A DNA stretch of 64,000 bases from Marinobacter zhejiangensis (GCF_900114775.1 NZ_FOUE01000004.1:396906-460905); one strand, 5' to 3'; shown: positions 25,027-34,132, numbered from the stretch's first letter. A program made the numbers and translations. Notes: generated from the sequence alone by a model not told the origin.

Positions 25027-26682
25027 TCATTCGCCCCGGGGTGGTTGGAGCATCAGCAGACGATCCACCTCGGGCATTGCACTGGCATCATGGGCGGCAA
25101 CCAACAGCGTTCGCCCCTCAAGGTATTGGCGCATCCCGCAGGAAATGGCCGCACTTGTCGCTGCATCCACCCCAGTAAATGGCTCATCCAGAACGACCAG
25201 ATCCGCCTCCCTAAGCAGGGTGCGGGCGAGGGCAATCCTCCTGGCCTCACCACCGGACAACTGACTCCCCAAGCGCCCCAGCCAACCGTCCAGCTGGCCG
25301 GGAATCTGGCTGATCCGCTCATCCAGCCTTACCAGTGCCAACGTACGCCAAATCAGGGCGTCGTCGAGCTGGCGTCCGTCTGGTACAAGGTTACGCCGAA
25401 CCGTGTCATTAAAGATCACGGTTTGCTGCTCAAGGTAGGCGACCCGCTGCAGACCCGCTCCCCTGGCGATGACGCCCCCAGTCGCCTCCACCAACCCAGC
25501 CGCTACATCCAGCAAGGTCGATTTGCCTGACCCGGAGGCACCAACAACCCCAACCCATTCGCCACACCTGATGGCGGCAGTAACGCCCTCCAGAGCCACA
25601 ACCTGACCTTCCCGGCAAACGCTCACATCCTGAAACGATAGCAAGAGGCTTGCGTCTTGCGTGCCGCCCGCCGTATCGGAATGTCGACCCCTATCCTCTC
25701 CACCTTCTGCGTTACTTACTGCATTCAATCGCCGGGCCGCGGCTTGGGTACTGCCAAGCACACCAAAGGCATCGGGCAGGGGACCCAAGACCTCCGCCAT
25801 CCCAAGCAGCATCAGGGGCATCAGTACCGCAACTGGACCACTAATCGCGCCCCCGCGATAGAGCTCAAGCCCCACCCAAAGTGCCACCAGAACCGCAAGG
25901 TTGATACAAATACCGCTGAGTGCCCGGTGCCACGCAATGTTGCGGCCCAGCCGGGATTGGTCCGTACTCCAAATCGAAGCTTGTCGGGCGAGGTCTTCAT
26001 GGGTCTGAGCCAGCAACCCGGCCGCAGTCAGCTCTGCCTGACCGCGGAGCTGATCAATCAGGCGCTCGCGCAAGGCATTCTGACCATCAACCCGCTGCCG
26101 GGCGACCTCACCGTTACGCAAGTGCAGGGCGGCCGTTGACAACAGAAACGCCAACACCAGCAAAGCCCCCACAAACCCGGCCATCAGAGGTGAATACACA
26201 AACAGCGCCACCGCAATCAAACCACCGGTTAACAACAACGCCAACAGGGTTGGCGCAACGAGCCGAAGGTAGAGCGTGTCCATCACATCGACATCGGAGG
26301 TCAGCCGGGCCAGCCAATCAGCCCCTTTCAGGTGTTGGCGCTGGAACCCCGGAACCGACGACAACGCCTGAAAAAGCGTGACCCGGAGCGCGGCCAAAAG
26401 GCGCAGAACCGTATCGTGGTTATAGACCCGCTCCAGATAACGCCCAACCGTTCGGGTAACGGCAAACAAACGTATGCCGCCACCCGGGGTATAGATATTC
26501 AGCTGGGCAGCGATGCCGGCCGCGAGCAACATCCCCGTAACCGCAGTGGCGGTAATGAACCAGCCAGAAAGCGCCAGCAGCCCCAGACCGGACACCAGCG
26601 TCAGCAAAATGAGCAGGGCACCGACCACAAGGCGGCGCTTGTCGCGGAATATGAGCGTTAGCCAGGGCACCAACTCACGCAT
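25027..26682 (-). CDS. cydC: Heterodimeric ABC transporter subunit CydC
   Basis: The CydC half of the CydDC exporter of cysteine and glutathione, needed for cytochrome bd assembly. Six membrane segments lie in residues 20-300. The ABC domain has Walker A GASGSGKSTLLD, signature LSGGEARRIALARTLL and Walker B DLVVLDEPFTGVD. The ATG at 26682 is preceded by GGAGG at eight bases, so it is preferred to 26697. It overlaps the end of cydD by 8 bp. This is the last gene of cydABDC. Confidence 0.93.
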   Translation of the reverse strand: MRELVPWLTLIFRDKRRLVVGALLILLTLVSGLGLLALSGWFITATAVTGMLLAAGIAAQLNIYTPGGGIRLFAVTRTVGRYLERVYNHDTVLRLLAALRVTLFQALSSVPGFQRQHLKGADWLARLTSDVDVMDTLYLRLVAPTLLALLLTGGLIAVALFVYSPLMAGFVGALLVLAFLLSTAALHLRNGEVARQRVDGQNALRERLIDQLRGQAELTAAGLLAQTHEDLARQASIWSTDQSRLGRNIAWHRALSGICINLAVLVALWVGLELYRGGAISGPVAVLMPLMLLGMAEVLGPLPDAFGVLGSTQAAARRLNAVSNAEGGEDRGRHSDTAGGTQDASLLLSFQDVSVCREGQVVALEGVTAAIRCGEWVGVVGASGSGKSTLLDVAAGLVEATGGVIARGAGLQRVAYLEQQTVIFNDTVRRNLVPDGRQLDDALIWRTLALVRLDERISQIPGQLDGWLGRLGSQLSGGEARRIALARTLLREADLVVLDEPFTGVDAATSAAISCGMRQYLEGRTLLVAAHDASAMPEVDRLLMLQPPRGE

Positions 26683-28372
26683 GGACAGAGCCTCCATTGT
26701 CGAGGGTCAGCACTTTATCGGCGATCTCAAGCAACGACTGGTGATGGGTGGCCAGTACGAGGGTTTTTCCGGCCAATTTCAGCTGCCGAAAACCTTCAAT
26801 CAGTATGCGCTGACTGGCCAGATCCAGGCCCGCAGTAGGCTCATCCAGCAGCACCAGCTTGTAGTCCGCCAAAAGCACCCTTGCCAGGGCCAACCGGCGG
26901 GCCTGGCCACCAGAAAGCCCATGCCCCGTTTCGGAAACGGCGCTATGAATCCCCCTGGCTCGCTGATTAACCAGAGGCCCGAGCCCCACCTTCTCCAACG
27001 CCCCGATCATGTCGTCGTCGCTTGCTGACGGCGCCACCAGACGGAGGTTGTCCGCCCAACTACCCTGCAACAGGAAGGGGGACTGGCCAAGCCAACCAAA
27101 CGGCGTCGAGCCTGCAGGCTTACCGAAGATAGACACCACACCAAAATCGGGCTGAGAGAAACCGGCCAAGAGATTCAAAAGCGTACTCTTACCGCCCCCA
27201 GACGGGCCGCAAAGGGCCAGGCACTGCCCCGGTTCAACAGTAAGCGACACCCGATCCAATACCGGCAGACCGGGCTGGTAAGCGAAGCTGGCATCCTTGA
27301 CCACCACCGCCTGGGAGATCGCACCTCCCTCACGCGTCATCTCGCCACCCGCAGCCTCGGAGGCCACACACTCTGACGAGCCGCATGCCATACGCGCCCG
27401 CAACAACTCGGCAGCCCCCAGCGCAGCGGCGCGGTCGTGGTAGTGCTGAGCGAGCTGTCGAAGGGGTTGGAAGAACTCCGGCGCCAGCATCAACACAAAC
27501 AGCCCGGAATAGAGGGTCAGTTGATCGGCAGGTCCATAGTCGATGTAACCAAGCAGACCAAAGCCGATATAGATGGCCACCACGGCAATCGCCACCGACG
27601 AGAAGAATTCCAGCACGGCCGACGACAGAAACGCGACTTTAAGGGTTTTCATGGTCACCACCCGAAAGCGGTCAGATGCCTTTTCCAAATCGGCCGCCGC
27701 ACGCTCGGTGGCATCAAATAGCTGGAGGGTGGTGAGCCCACGAATCTTGTCCAGAAACTGGCCGGACAATCGCCCCATGGTAAGAAAATGTTGCTGGTTA
27801 AGCTTTTCCGCCCCCATCCCCACCAGAGCCATAAAGAGCGGGATCAGCGGTGCCGACAACAACAGGAAGATGGCGGCAAGCCAATCAAGAGCACCAACAA
27901 CCACAAGGATGATCATTGGCACGACCGCACTCAACACCATCTGGGGAAGAAAGTGGGCGTAGTAGCCATGCAGGGCCTCAACCTGCTCAATCCATTCACT
28001 GGACAGCGCGGCCGGTGACTCCTGCTTCAGACTTTGCGGCCCGGCATGACGCCAGGACGCCATAAGATTGCGCCGTACATCGCCCCTTATCCGCTCACTG
28101 GCATTGGCCGCAAAGTGACCCTGCAAGCCTTGAGCGAGTCCTCGAACAAGCACCGCAACCACCAGGGGAATCAACCAGACAACAAGGGAGGGCAGGCCCG
28201 CACCAACAATGACAGCCTGATGGACCAGATAGGCCAGCAACCCCATCTGCACGATGGTTGCCACACCGGCCAGCGTGCCAGCAAGGATGGTCAGGGCAAT
28301 TGGGCGGCGATGGCCCCGAGCCAGCTCAGACAGCCATCGCCTTGTCTCGCGGGGATTAGTGGTAGCCGACAC
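26675..28372 (-). CDS. cydD: Heterodimeric ABC transporter subunit CydD
   Basis: A 565-residue ABC exporter half. The N-terminal six-helix part includes TILAGTLAGVATIVQMGLLA, and the ABC domain has GPSGGGKSTLLNLL, LSGGQARRLALARVLL and YKLVLLDEPTAGLD. A GTG at 28372, within the last codons of cydB, is the likely start. The open frame reaching 28519 is only antisense-free space inside cydB. Overlap with cydB (17 bp) and cydC indicates coupled translation. Confidence 0.93.
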   Translation of the reverse strand: MSATTNPRETRRWLSELARGHRRPIALTILAGTLAGVATIVQMGLLAYLVHQAVIVGAGLPSLVVWLIPLVVAVLVRGLAQGLQGHFAANASERIRGDVRRNLMASWRHAGPQSLKQESPAALSSEWIEQVEALHGYYAHFLPQMVLSAVVPMIILVVVGALDWLAAIFLLLSAPLIPLFMALVGMGAEKLNQQHFLTMGRLSGQFLDKIRGLTTLQLFDATERAAADLEKASDRFRVVTMKTLKVAFLSSAVLEFFSSVAIAVVAIYIGFGLLGYIDYGPADQLTLYSGLFVLMLAPEFFQPLRQLAQHYHDRAAALGAAELLRARMACGSSECVASEAAGGEMTREGGAISQAVVVKDASFAYQPGLPVLDRVSLTVEPGQCLALCGPSGGGKSTLLNLLAGFSQPDFGVVSIFGKPAGSTPFGWLGQSPFLLQGSWADNLRLVAPSASDDDMIGALEKVGLGPLVNQRARGIHSAVSETGHGLSGGQARRLALARVLLADYKLVLLDEPTAGLDLASQRILIEGFRQLKLAGKTLVLATHHQSLLEIADKVLTLDNGGSVHA

Positions 28373-29357
28373 CGGCCTTGACCTTGCCGCGGAATACCCA
28401 GTACGTCCAGGCGGTATACACCAGGACAATGGGAATAACGAACAACAGGCCCAGCAGGAGGAACAACTGAGAGTTGTAGGCCGAAGCCGCATCCCACAAG
28501 GTGTAGTTTGGCGGCACAACGTACGGCCAGCGACTCACCAGCAAGCTCAGGTACGTGGCAATGAACAGCCCCATGGTGGAGACAAACGGCATGGCCTCAC
28601 TGCGGTTGCGTACCGACCGCCAGATCTGGAACGCAAACAGCAGGGTCAAGGCCGGCAGCACCCAGATAATGCTGAATCCGGAGAACCAGCGCTCGAGCAC
28701 CAACTCGTCAACATAGGGCGTCCAAAGGCTGATAGCCGCGAAGATCACCAGTACCGCAACCAGCAACGGCGTTGCCAGACGGTAAGCCCATTCCTGAAGC
28801 TCACCCTCAGTTTTGAGAATCAACCAGGTCGCCCCCAACAACGCGTAACCGGCCAGCATGCCGACGCCTGTGAGCACGGTAAACGGAGTGAGCCAGTCGA
28901 GGGCCCCGCCGACATACACCCCATTGGCGGTTTCAAAGCCCTGGATATAAGCACCCACAACAGCGCCCTGGGCAAACGAGGCAATGGTTGAACCACCGGC
29001 AAACGCCCAGTTCCAGAGGTAACGGGAGGTTCGCGCCTTGAAACGAAACTCGAACGCTACCCCACGGAAGATCAAACCCGCCAGGAGCAGGAATACGCCG
29101 ATATAGAGCGCAGGAAGGAAGATGGTGTATACCAGCGGGAATGCCGCCAGAAGCCCGGCACCGCCCAGCACCAGCCAGGTTTCATTGCCGTCCCAAACCG
29201 GGGCGACCGAATTCATCATGGTATCGCGGGCTTGTTCATCCGGTGCAAACGGGAACAGGATGCCGACCCCCAGGTCGAACCCGTCCATCAGCACATACAT
29301 GATCACCCCAAAACCAATAATGCCTGCCCAGATAATCGCAAGATCAAACGGCTGCAT
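28356..29357 (-). CDS. cydB: Cytochrome bd-type quinol oxidase subunit II
   Basis: The 333-residue subunit II opens IIWAGIIGFGVIMYVLMDGF with the conserved DGFDLGVGIL and PVWDGNETWLVLGG motifs, and has about eight membrane helices. Length and sequence resemble the CioB (cyanide-insensitive) branch. The enzyme oxidises ubiquinol at high oxygen affinity without proton pumping. It starts 2 bp after cydA. Confidence 0.95.
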   Translation of the reverse strand: MQPFDLAIIWAGIIGFGVIMYVLMDGFDLGVGILFPFAPDEQARDTMMNSVAPVWDGNETWLVLGGAGLLAAFPLVYTIFLPALYIGVFLLLAGLIFRGVAFEFRFKARTSRYLWNWAFAGGSTIASFAQGAVVGAYIQGFETANGVYVGGALDWLTPFTVLTGVGMLAGYALLGATWLILKTEGELQEWAYRLATPLLVAVLVIFAAISLWTPYVDELVLERWFSGFSIIWVLPALTLLFAFQIWRSVRNRSEAMPFVSTMGLFIATYLSLLVSRWPYVVPPNYTLWDAASAYNSQLFLLLGLLFVIPIVLVYTAWTYWVFRGKVKAGVGYH

Positions 29358-29359
29358 GA

Positions 29360-30787
29360 TCAGTGACCTCCCTGATTTGCTGGATTAGCGCCAGAATCGT
29401 CAATCTCAAAGGGTACATGGGCGGCGGACAGCGGCCGCGCAGGCCGGTCACTTTCGTCCACGTGTTCGTCTTCGGTGCCTTCCAGCCCGACATACAGCAC
29501 GCGCATCAGGTAATAGACGCCAGCCGTAAATACCATGCCGTACACCACGATGTAGCCAATCAGCGTAAACAGGGCCATGCCACCGGTGAGGGAAGGGGTC
29601 ACCGCTTCTGCCTGCGTCATGATGCCGTACACCAGCCACGGCGCTCGCCCGGTTTCGGTCACGAACCACCCGGTCAATACGGCAAGGAACGGGGCAATAC
29701 TCATAGCCCGAAGGCCCTGCAGGTACCACCCGGTTCGCCACAACCGGCCACCCACACGAAGCACCAGCCCGGTCACCGCAAACAGGATCATCAGCACACC
29801 AATACCGACCATGACCCGGAAGCTCCAGAACACCAGCGCAACTGGCGGCTGCTCTTCTGGTGAAACCTCGTTCAGTCCCTTGATCTCGCCGTGCCAGTCG
29901 TGGGTCAGAATGAGGCTCGCCATATTGGGAATGCCAATCTCAAAGTGATTGGTCTGATTTTCCTGGTCAGGAATGGCGAAAAGCAACAGAGGCACGTCGC
30001 CGGAGGTTTCCCAGTGCCCCTCCATTGCCGCCACTTTCATCGGTTGATGCTCAAGCGTACTCAGACCATGGAAATCACCAACCACCGCCTGGGCCGGAGC
30101 GATAAACAGCAGCAGCCAAAGGCACATAGACAGCGCCTTCTTGTTGGCTTCAACCTCACGACCGCGAAGCAGGTACCAGGCACTGACGCCCGCGACGACA
30201 AAACTGCCCGTCAGGAACGATGCCAGCGCCATGTGCATGAAGCGGAACGGGAAGGACGGGTTGAAAATCGCCTCACTCCAGGACACCACATGAAACACGC
30301 CCTCGCGGAACTCGACACCCGCAGGCGTCTGCATCCAGCTATTGGCCGCCAGAATCCAGAACGAGGAGATAAACGTACCTGTAGCAACCAGAATCGCTGA
30401 GGCCAGGTGAGCGCCTGGCGGAACCTTGTCACGCCCAAACAACAACACACCGAGGAAGGCTGCCTCAAGGAAGAAGGCCGTTATCACCTCATAACTGAGG
30501 ATCGGCCCCAGGAAGTTGGCGGATGCCTGTGCAAAATTGCTCCAGTTGGTACCAAACTGGAAGGACATCACAATCCCGGACACAACGCCCATACCAAAAA
30601 CCACGGCAAACACCTTGGTCCAGAAGGCTGAAAGCGTTATCCAAACGGGGTTTCGGGTTTTGAACGCAAGCCCTTCAAGGACTGCGATAAAGGATGCCAA
30701 ACCAATGGTAAACACTGGAAATATGGCATGGAAAGACACGACGAATGCAAACTGAATGCGGGATAGTAAAAGGGGATCCAAGTCCAC
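29360..30787 (-). CDS. cydA: Cytochrome bd-type quinol oxidase subunit I
   Basis: A 475-residue heme-binding subunit. The heme ligands are recognisable: SFHAIFPVFTIG (heme b595), FRFMHMALASF (heme b558) and the later GRAPWLVYGIM block. The quinol loop has PMKVAAMEGHWET, and its short form suggests the Cio class. The GTG at 30787 lies five bases after GGAGG and is preferred to the GTG at 30799. First gene of cydABDC. Confidence 0.95.
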   Translation of the reverse strand: MDLDPLLLSRIQFAFVVSFHAIFPVFTIGLASFIAVLEGLAFKTRNPVWITLSAFWTKVFAVVFGMGVVSGIVMSFQFGTNWSNFAQASANFLGPILSYEVITAFFLEAAFLGVLLFGRDKVPPGAHLASAILVATGTFISSFWILAANSWMQTPAGVEFREGVFHVVSWSEAIFNPSFPFRFMHMALASFLTGSFVVAGVSAWYLLRGREVEANKKALSMCLWLLLFIAPAQAVVGDFHGLSTLEHQPMKVAAMEGHWETSGDVPLLLFAIPDQENQTNHFEIGIPNMASLILTHDWHGEIKGLNEVSPEEQPPVALVFWSFRVMVGIGVLMILFAVTGLVLRVGGRLWRTGWYLQGLRAMSIAPFLAVLTGWFVTETGRAPWLVYGIMTQAEAVTPSLTGGMALFTLIGYIVVYGMVFTAGVYYLMRVLYVGLEGTEDEHVDESDRPARPLSAAHVPFEIDDSGANPANQGGH

Positions 30788-30865
30788 AGGAACCTCCACT
30801 TGAGAGATCTGAAGCTGTGTTTCCAGCCTCCCGAGGTGCAGGAGACCGACTTATAATCGTTAGAT

Positions 30866-30894
30866 ATAATGTTATAACCAAAATTATTTTGCAA
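30866..30894 (-). promoter_or_regulatory. Putative cydA promoter
   Basis: On the minus strand TTGCAA (30894-30889) and CATTAT (30871-30866) are 17 bp apart in an A/T-rich stretch. No TTGAT-N4-ATCAA box of the FNR/ANR type was seen, although oxygen control would be expected for this gene family. Confidence 0.4.
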
Positions 30895-30923
30895 TTGCGC
30901 CAGCGATCAGATGAGCGCATAAA
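30895..30923 (+). promoter_or_regulatory. Putative promoter of the methyltransferase gene
   Basis: TTGCGC (30895-30900) and CATAAA (30918-30923) with a 17 bp spacer, back to back with the candidate cydA promoter. Both boxes are weak matches. Confidence 0.3.
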
Positions 30924-30976
30924 ACGACAACAAGACAGCAGGCTCAGCGCACCGCGCGAGCATTATGGGGCATAGC

Positions 30977-31603
30977 ATGAAGTTTTACGATGAACGAATC
31001 CTTCCGGTCTTGATCGACAAGACCTGTTCACTGGGTCAAGTGATGAAACTGCGCAGCCAGGTGGTGCCACACTGTGAGGGTACCGTACTGGAAGTGGGCA
31101 TGGGCTCTGGCATCAACCTGGAGTTTTACAACCCCGAGAAGGTATCGCTGGTGTATGGACTGGAGCCCTCAGAGGGCATGCGCCGAAAAGCCAGCGCCAA
31201 CCTCGCAAAATCACCCGTTCATGTAGAATGGCTCGGACTACCGGGGGAGCAGATCCCTCTGGACGACAACTCAGTGGACACCGTGCTGCTTACTTTCACC
31301 CTGTGCACCATTCCCGATTGGCTGTCAGCCCTGAAACAAATGCTCCGGGTATTGAAACCCGGCGGCAAGTTGCTTTTCCTGGAGCACGGACAGTCACCGG
31401 ATGAGGCAGTACACAAGTGGCAGGACCGCATCACTCCCGTCTGGAAGCGAGTCGCCGGCGGCTGCCACCTCAACCGCCCAATTGCCGACATGATCAAGGA
31501 ATCAGGGTTTATCGTGGACACCGTTGAGAACCTGTACGTCCCCAAATCCCCCAAAATCGCCAGCTACATCTACAAAGGCACCGCCCACAAAGCCACAGAG
31601 TAG
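30977..31603 (+). CDS. Class I SAM-dependent methyltransferase
   Basis: A 208-residue Rossmann-fold methyltransferase. Motif I is VLEVGMGSGINLEFY, motif II is YGLEPSEGMRRKA, and motif IV/post-I is DTVLLTFTLCTIPDWLSAL, followed by LKPGGKLLFLEHG. The profile resembles UbiE and the METTL7-like group. The substrate is not determined. The ATG at 30977 is preferred to one at 30965 because of the GGGGC nearby and the usual start KFYDERILP. Confidence 0.85.
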   Translation: MKFYDERILPVLIDKTCSLGQVMKLRSQVVPHCEGTVLEVGMGSGINLEFYNPEKVSLVYGLEPSEGMRRKASANLAKSPVHVEWLGLPGEQIPLDDNSVDTVLLTFTLCTIPDWLSALKQMLRVLKPGGKLLFLEHGQSPDEAVHKWQDRITPVWKRVAGGCHLNRPIADMIKESGFIVDTVENLYVPKSPKIASYIYKGTAHKATE

Positions 31604-31636
31604 CCATCAAATCCAGGGCAGGGGGCCGACCTTCAA

Positions 31637-31665
31637 TTGCGTTATCCGCCAAGGCCTTATACAAT
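31637..31665 (+). promoter_or_regulatory. Sigma-70 promoter of tRNA-Leu
   Basis: TTGCGT (31637-31642) and TACAAT (31660-31665) with a 17 bp spacer. The -10 box lies 26 bp before the mature tRNA start. Confidence 0.65.
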
Positions 31666-31691
31666 CCTGCCCCTGATTTACCTCCCTCCTT

Positions 31692-31778
31692 GCCCGGATG
31701 GTGAAATTGGTAGACACAAGAGACTTAAAATCTCTCGGCCGCAAGGCCGTGCCGGTTCGATTCCGGCTCCGGGCACCA
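31692..31778 (+). tRNA. tRNA-Leu (anticodon TAA)
   Basis: A class II tRNA of 87 bases. Acceptor stem GCCCGGA pairs with TCCGGGC, discriminator A and encoded CCA follow. The anticodon stem AGAGA/TCTCT encloses CTTAAAA (anticodon TAA), with the long variable arm CGGCCGCAAGGCCGT and T arm GGTTCGATTCC. It stands immediately next to the integron integrase remnant. Confidence 0.98.
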
Positions 31779-31974
31779 TTAAAATCAAATAGTTAAAACC
31801 TCCTTCGATTCCGAATACTTCCTCGCCAATTCCTGTGTAGACGTTATGTAGACAAGACGGCATCCTTCAGGCGACTGAAAATTGGCGTAGGGTATCCCTA
31901 ATAAACAAAAGCGAACATTCGCAGCACCTCATATCCTTGCCGTTTTCTGCCCCAGTTGAGCGCTTGGTCGCTTC

Positions 31975-32873
31975 TCAAGAACCCGGCAAACGATCAAATG
32001 GACTAACTGTTCCAGCTCGTCGATCGCCAATAATGTGGGTGTAGATTTCAGTCGTCCGAATATCGCTGTGGCCGAGGATTTCCTGAACCGTTCGGATATC
32101 ACTTCCCGACCTCAGCAGCTCAGTGGCAAAAGCATGGCGAAAAGTATGCGCCGTCACCCGTTTGGTCATTCCGCTCGCTAGCACAGCCTGCCTTAATTGC
32201 CGCGCGTATGTTGACACTGCCAACCAAAGTCTTTCATGACCGGCCCGTACTTTTTGTGCAGAGAGGCCGGGACCGATGTGAGCCCGAATCCCTCGGCCAG
32301 GTCGGACTCATGTATTGCGCGTGAATGGGCGATTTGCCGATCCATGTTCTTTCTCACGTTGCCGGGGATAAGGGTATATCGATCTTTTCGGCCCTTACCG
32401 TTGAACACCAGCAGGTTCCGGCTTTTCAGGTCGATGTCTTTTATGCGAAGCGAGAGAGCTTCGCTGATCCTCAAACCACAGCCATAAAGAAGTGCAGTAA
32501 TTAGCCAATACTCCGCTTCCATATTCCCAAGAATAGAAGCGACTTCCTCTGGGTTGAGAACCGTGGGCATGCGTCGGGGTGTTTTCGACATCTTGTAGTG
32601 CAGGTTTTCGATCTCCCTTTTCAGCACATTCTTGTAAAGGAAGATTATGGCGCAGAGTGCCTGGTTTTGGGTGGCGGGGCTGACCCCTCGATTTACGGCG
32701 AGATGATTCAGGAAACGCTCAATTTCGTGATTTCCCATCACCTCGGGGTGCTTCTTGTCATTGAACAGAATGAACTGGCGGACCCAGTAGAGATAGGCTT
32801 TCTCGGTTCGATAGCTGTACTGCTTCGTCCTGATTTCTGTGCGAACCGATTGCAGAAACGGTGATTTTGACAC
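31975..32873 (-). pseudogene. intI: Integron integrase IntI (internal deletion and frameshift)
   Basis: Reads leftward from an ATG at 32873. The first part (226 codons of one frame) carries the SAM-like N-terminal domain (YSYRTEKAYLYWVRQFILF), and the catalytic part with LLYGCGLRISEALSLRIKDID. The second part (from about 32223 to 31975 in another frame) contains [36 protein letters not shown] and THIIGDRR, the C-terminal box with His, Arg and Tyr. Between GWQ and STYARQ the integrase family normally has about 20-25 further residues. So there is a roughly 70 bp deletion together with a frameshift near 32200. The integrase-specific insert of the IntI family cannot be placed with certainty. Protein activity is most likely lost. 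Confidence 0.85.
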
Positions 32874-32896
32874 AGTCGCCCCTCCGTGGCTGAATG

Positions 32897-32912
32897 CTGT
32901 ATATTTATACAG
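32897..32912 (-). promoter_or_regulatory. LexA (SOS) box in the intI promoter
   Basis: CTGTATATTTATACAG is a perfect CTGT-N8-ACAG SOS box, 24 bp upstream of the integrase start codon. SOS control of intI through LexA is established for Vibrio and mobile integrons. Confidence 0.9.
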
Positions 32913-33240
32913 TTATAATGAAAAAGCCTCGAAAATGCTAAAAATTCTGCGGCTTAATTTGCATGAGGCTGCACACTTTTCACAGAGCACCCTAGTAGTC
33001 CATTGATTTAGAAGCGGATTTTTTTGGTCTTTTGGATTTAACTTGCAGAAACGTGCAACAATAACTCGCGTGCAAACTTTTCACAGAAGCAGGGCAGGAA
33101 AAGCACCTGGGAGCCGGAGAGTAAGGGGATGAAAAGTAAAGGCTATTCGGGCTGTGACTCAATTTTGGACAGGGTAGTGGCGTTGCGGTTTAATAAGAAT
33201 TCAAACTAATAAGCTGTTAAGCGAGATCAGGAATCGATTG
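32913..33240. other. Integron attI region and leader to the first cassette
   Basis: No gene is present in these 328 bp. A near-identical direct repeat occurs twice: TGCACACTTTTCACAGAGCA (32970-32989) and TGCAAACTTTTCACAGAAGCA-like bases (33071-33091), 101 bp apart. GTTAAGC at 33216-33222 fits the core GTTRRRY recombination point, 18 bp before the first cassette ATG. attI sites of integrons contain such direct integrase-binding repeats. The crossover G is inferred, and the boundary may instead lie in an older, decayed site. Confidence 0.5.
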
Positions 33241-33636
33241 ATGGGTGTACTTTGGACCACATATCCTCTGAATGATGAAATGACGGAGTGGCTCGACTCT
33301 CTTGAGGTGCCTTACCCTAAAACACCATCAAGGTTCCCAACTGGCCGTGAAGTTAAAGATGCGATAGCCGAGCTAGGCGGTGTCAAAGTTACTATTCGAG
33401 ACAATGGTGTTGGTGCTACTTGGCAGGCTTGGTTGGAATCCGAGTCAAAACCAGATGAGCTATGGACTTTGCTCAACATAACTAACTATTCGGGCGATAA
33501 TGAGTCGCAAGAAATATGGTTTGAAAAAGGTCATGATCAACTGATCAAGCAGATTTTAGCTGTGATTTGCAAGAAGTGCGGGCCCTTGGTTTTAATACCT
33601 GACACAGGTGGAGATCCAGAAGTTGTCGGCGCATAA
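33241..33636 (+). CDS. Gene cassette 1: hypothetical protein
   Basis: A 131-residue soluble, acidic protein starting at an ATG with AGGA eight bases upstream. Sequence landmarks are LDSLEVPYPKTPSRFPTGRE, the aromatic run TWQAWLESES and a C-terminal CKKCGPLVLIPDTGG with a CxxC pair. I do not recognise the family. The codon use and A/T content differ from the flanking core genes. It is the first of five cassettes in the array and is terminated by attC1, whose first bases overlap its stop codon. Confidence 0.8.
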   Translation: MGVLWTTYPLNDEMTEWLDSLEVPYPKTPSRFPTGREVKDAIAELGGVKVTIRDNGVGATWQAWLESESKPDELWTLLNITNYSGDNESQEIWFEKGHDQLIKQILAVICKKCGPLVLIPDTGGDPEVVGA

Positions 33637-33744
33637 CAAGCACAAGCAAGGAACCAAACTACGCTCCGCCAATTTGCGGTTCGCTTCGCTCAATTTACCG
33701 CAAATTGGCTCCACTACGTTTGGCCCCTGTTGTGGCCGTTAAAG
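33631..33744 (+). repeat. attC site 1
   Basis: A 114 bp imperfect palindrome. The left core CATAACA (near 33631-33637) and the right core GTTAAAG (33738-33744) flank long matching arms. CCAAAC...CCGCCAATTTGCGGT pairs with ACCGCAAATTGG...GTTTGG, with extra unpaired bases. Its length and symmetry are as expected of a chromosomal integron attC. The recombination point would be after G33738. The core bases deviate by one position from GTTRRRY. Confidence 0.8.
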
Positions 33745-33751
33745 GAAGCAA

Positions 33752-34132
33752 GTGAAGAAGATTCTAATCTTTGTGTCGTTCTCAGTCTTGGTTGCATGCT
33801 CTAGCGATCAAACGGCATTCGAATTCAGTGATTATTCAAAGTGTGAGAACGATAGCGGGGAAAGGACGTTTGCGCGTGGCTCTCTCAATTCCTCTTGGGA
33901 CGGCACTTATATCAATGCTGTTGTAGAGACCAATCTCAATTGTGCTCAAACACCGCAAAAACCGAGCTACCAAATCAAAGATAATGTGTTGGTATTGGGT
34001 TTCGAGACTATTAGCCCCAAAGGCGGCTCGGCTCTTTGCGAATGTGGGCATAGAGTTGAATTCTCAATTCGGTCAGAAAAAGAAATACCAGTTAAGGTTC
34101 TAGTCAATGGGGCGGAATTCAGGCCCCTTTAA
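33752..34132 (+). CDS. Gene cassette 2: small lipoprotein
   Basis: A 126-residue protein from a GTG at 33752, preceded by AAAGGAAG. The N-terminus KKILIFVSFSVLVACSS is a lipoprotein signal peptide with the lipobox LVAC, so the mature protein starts at Cys16 and is probably anchored in the outer or inner membrane. The mature part has several cysteines (YSKCEN, LNCAQ, LCECGH). No family is recognised. The stop codon overlaps the next attC. Confidence 0.78.
   Translation: MKKILIFVSFSVLVACSSDQTAFEFSDYSKCENDSGERTFARGSLNSSWDGTYINAVVETNLNCAQTPQKPSYQIKDNVLVLGFETISPKGGSALCECGHRVEFSIRSEKEIPVKVLVNGAEFRPL

Noticed and set aside
31800..31815. TTCGATTCCG after tRNA-Leu as a possible duplicated att site
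   Set aside because: Only ten bases match the T arm and no second, longer copy of the tRNA 3' end was seen at the far end of the region.
31678..31863. A short minus-strand frame with GAGIEPARP over tRNA-Leu
   Set aside because: This translation is a well-known artefact of reading across a tRNA gene; no ribosome binding site.
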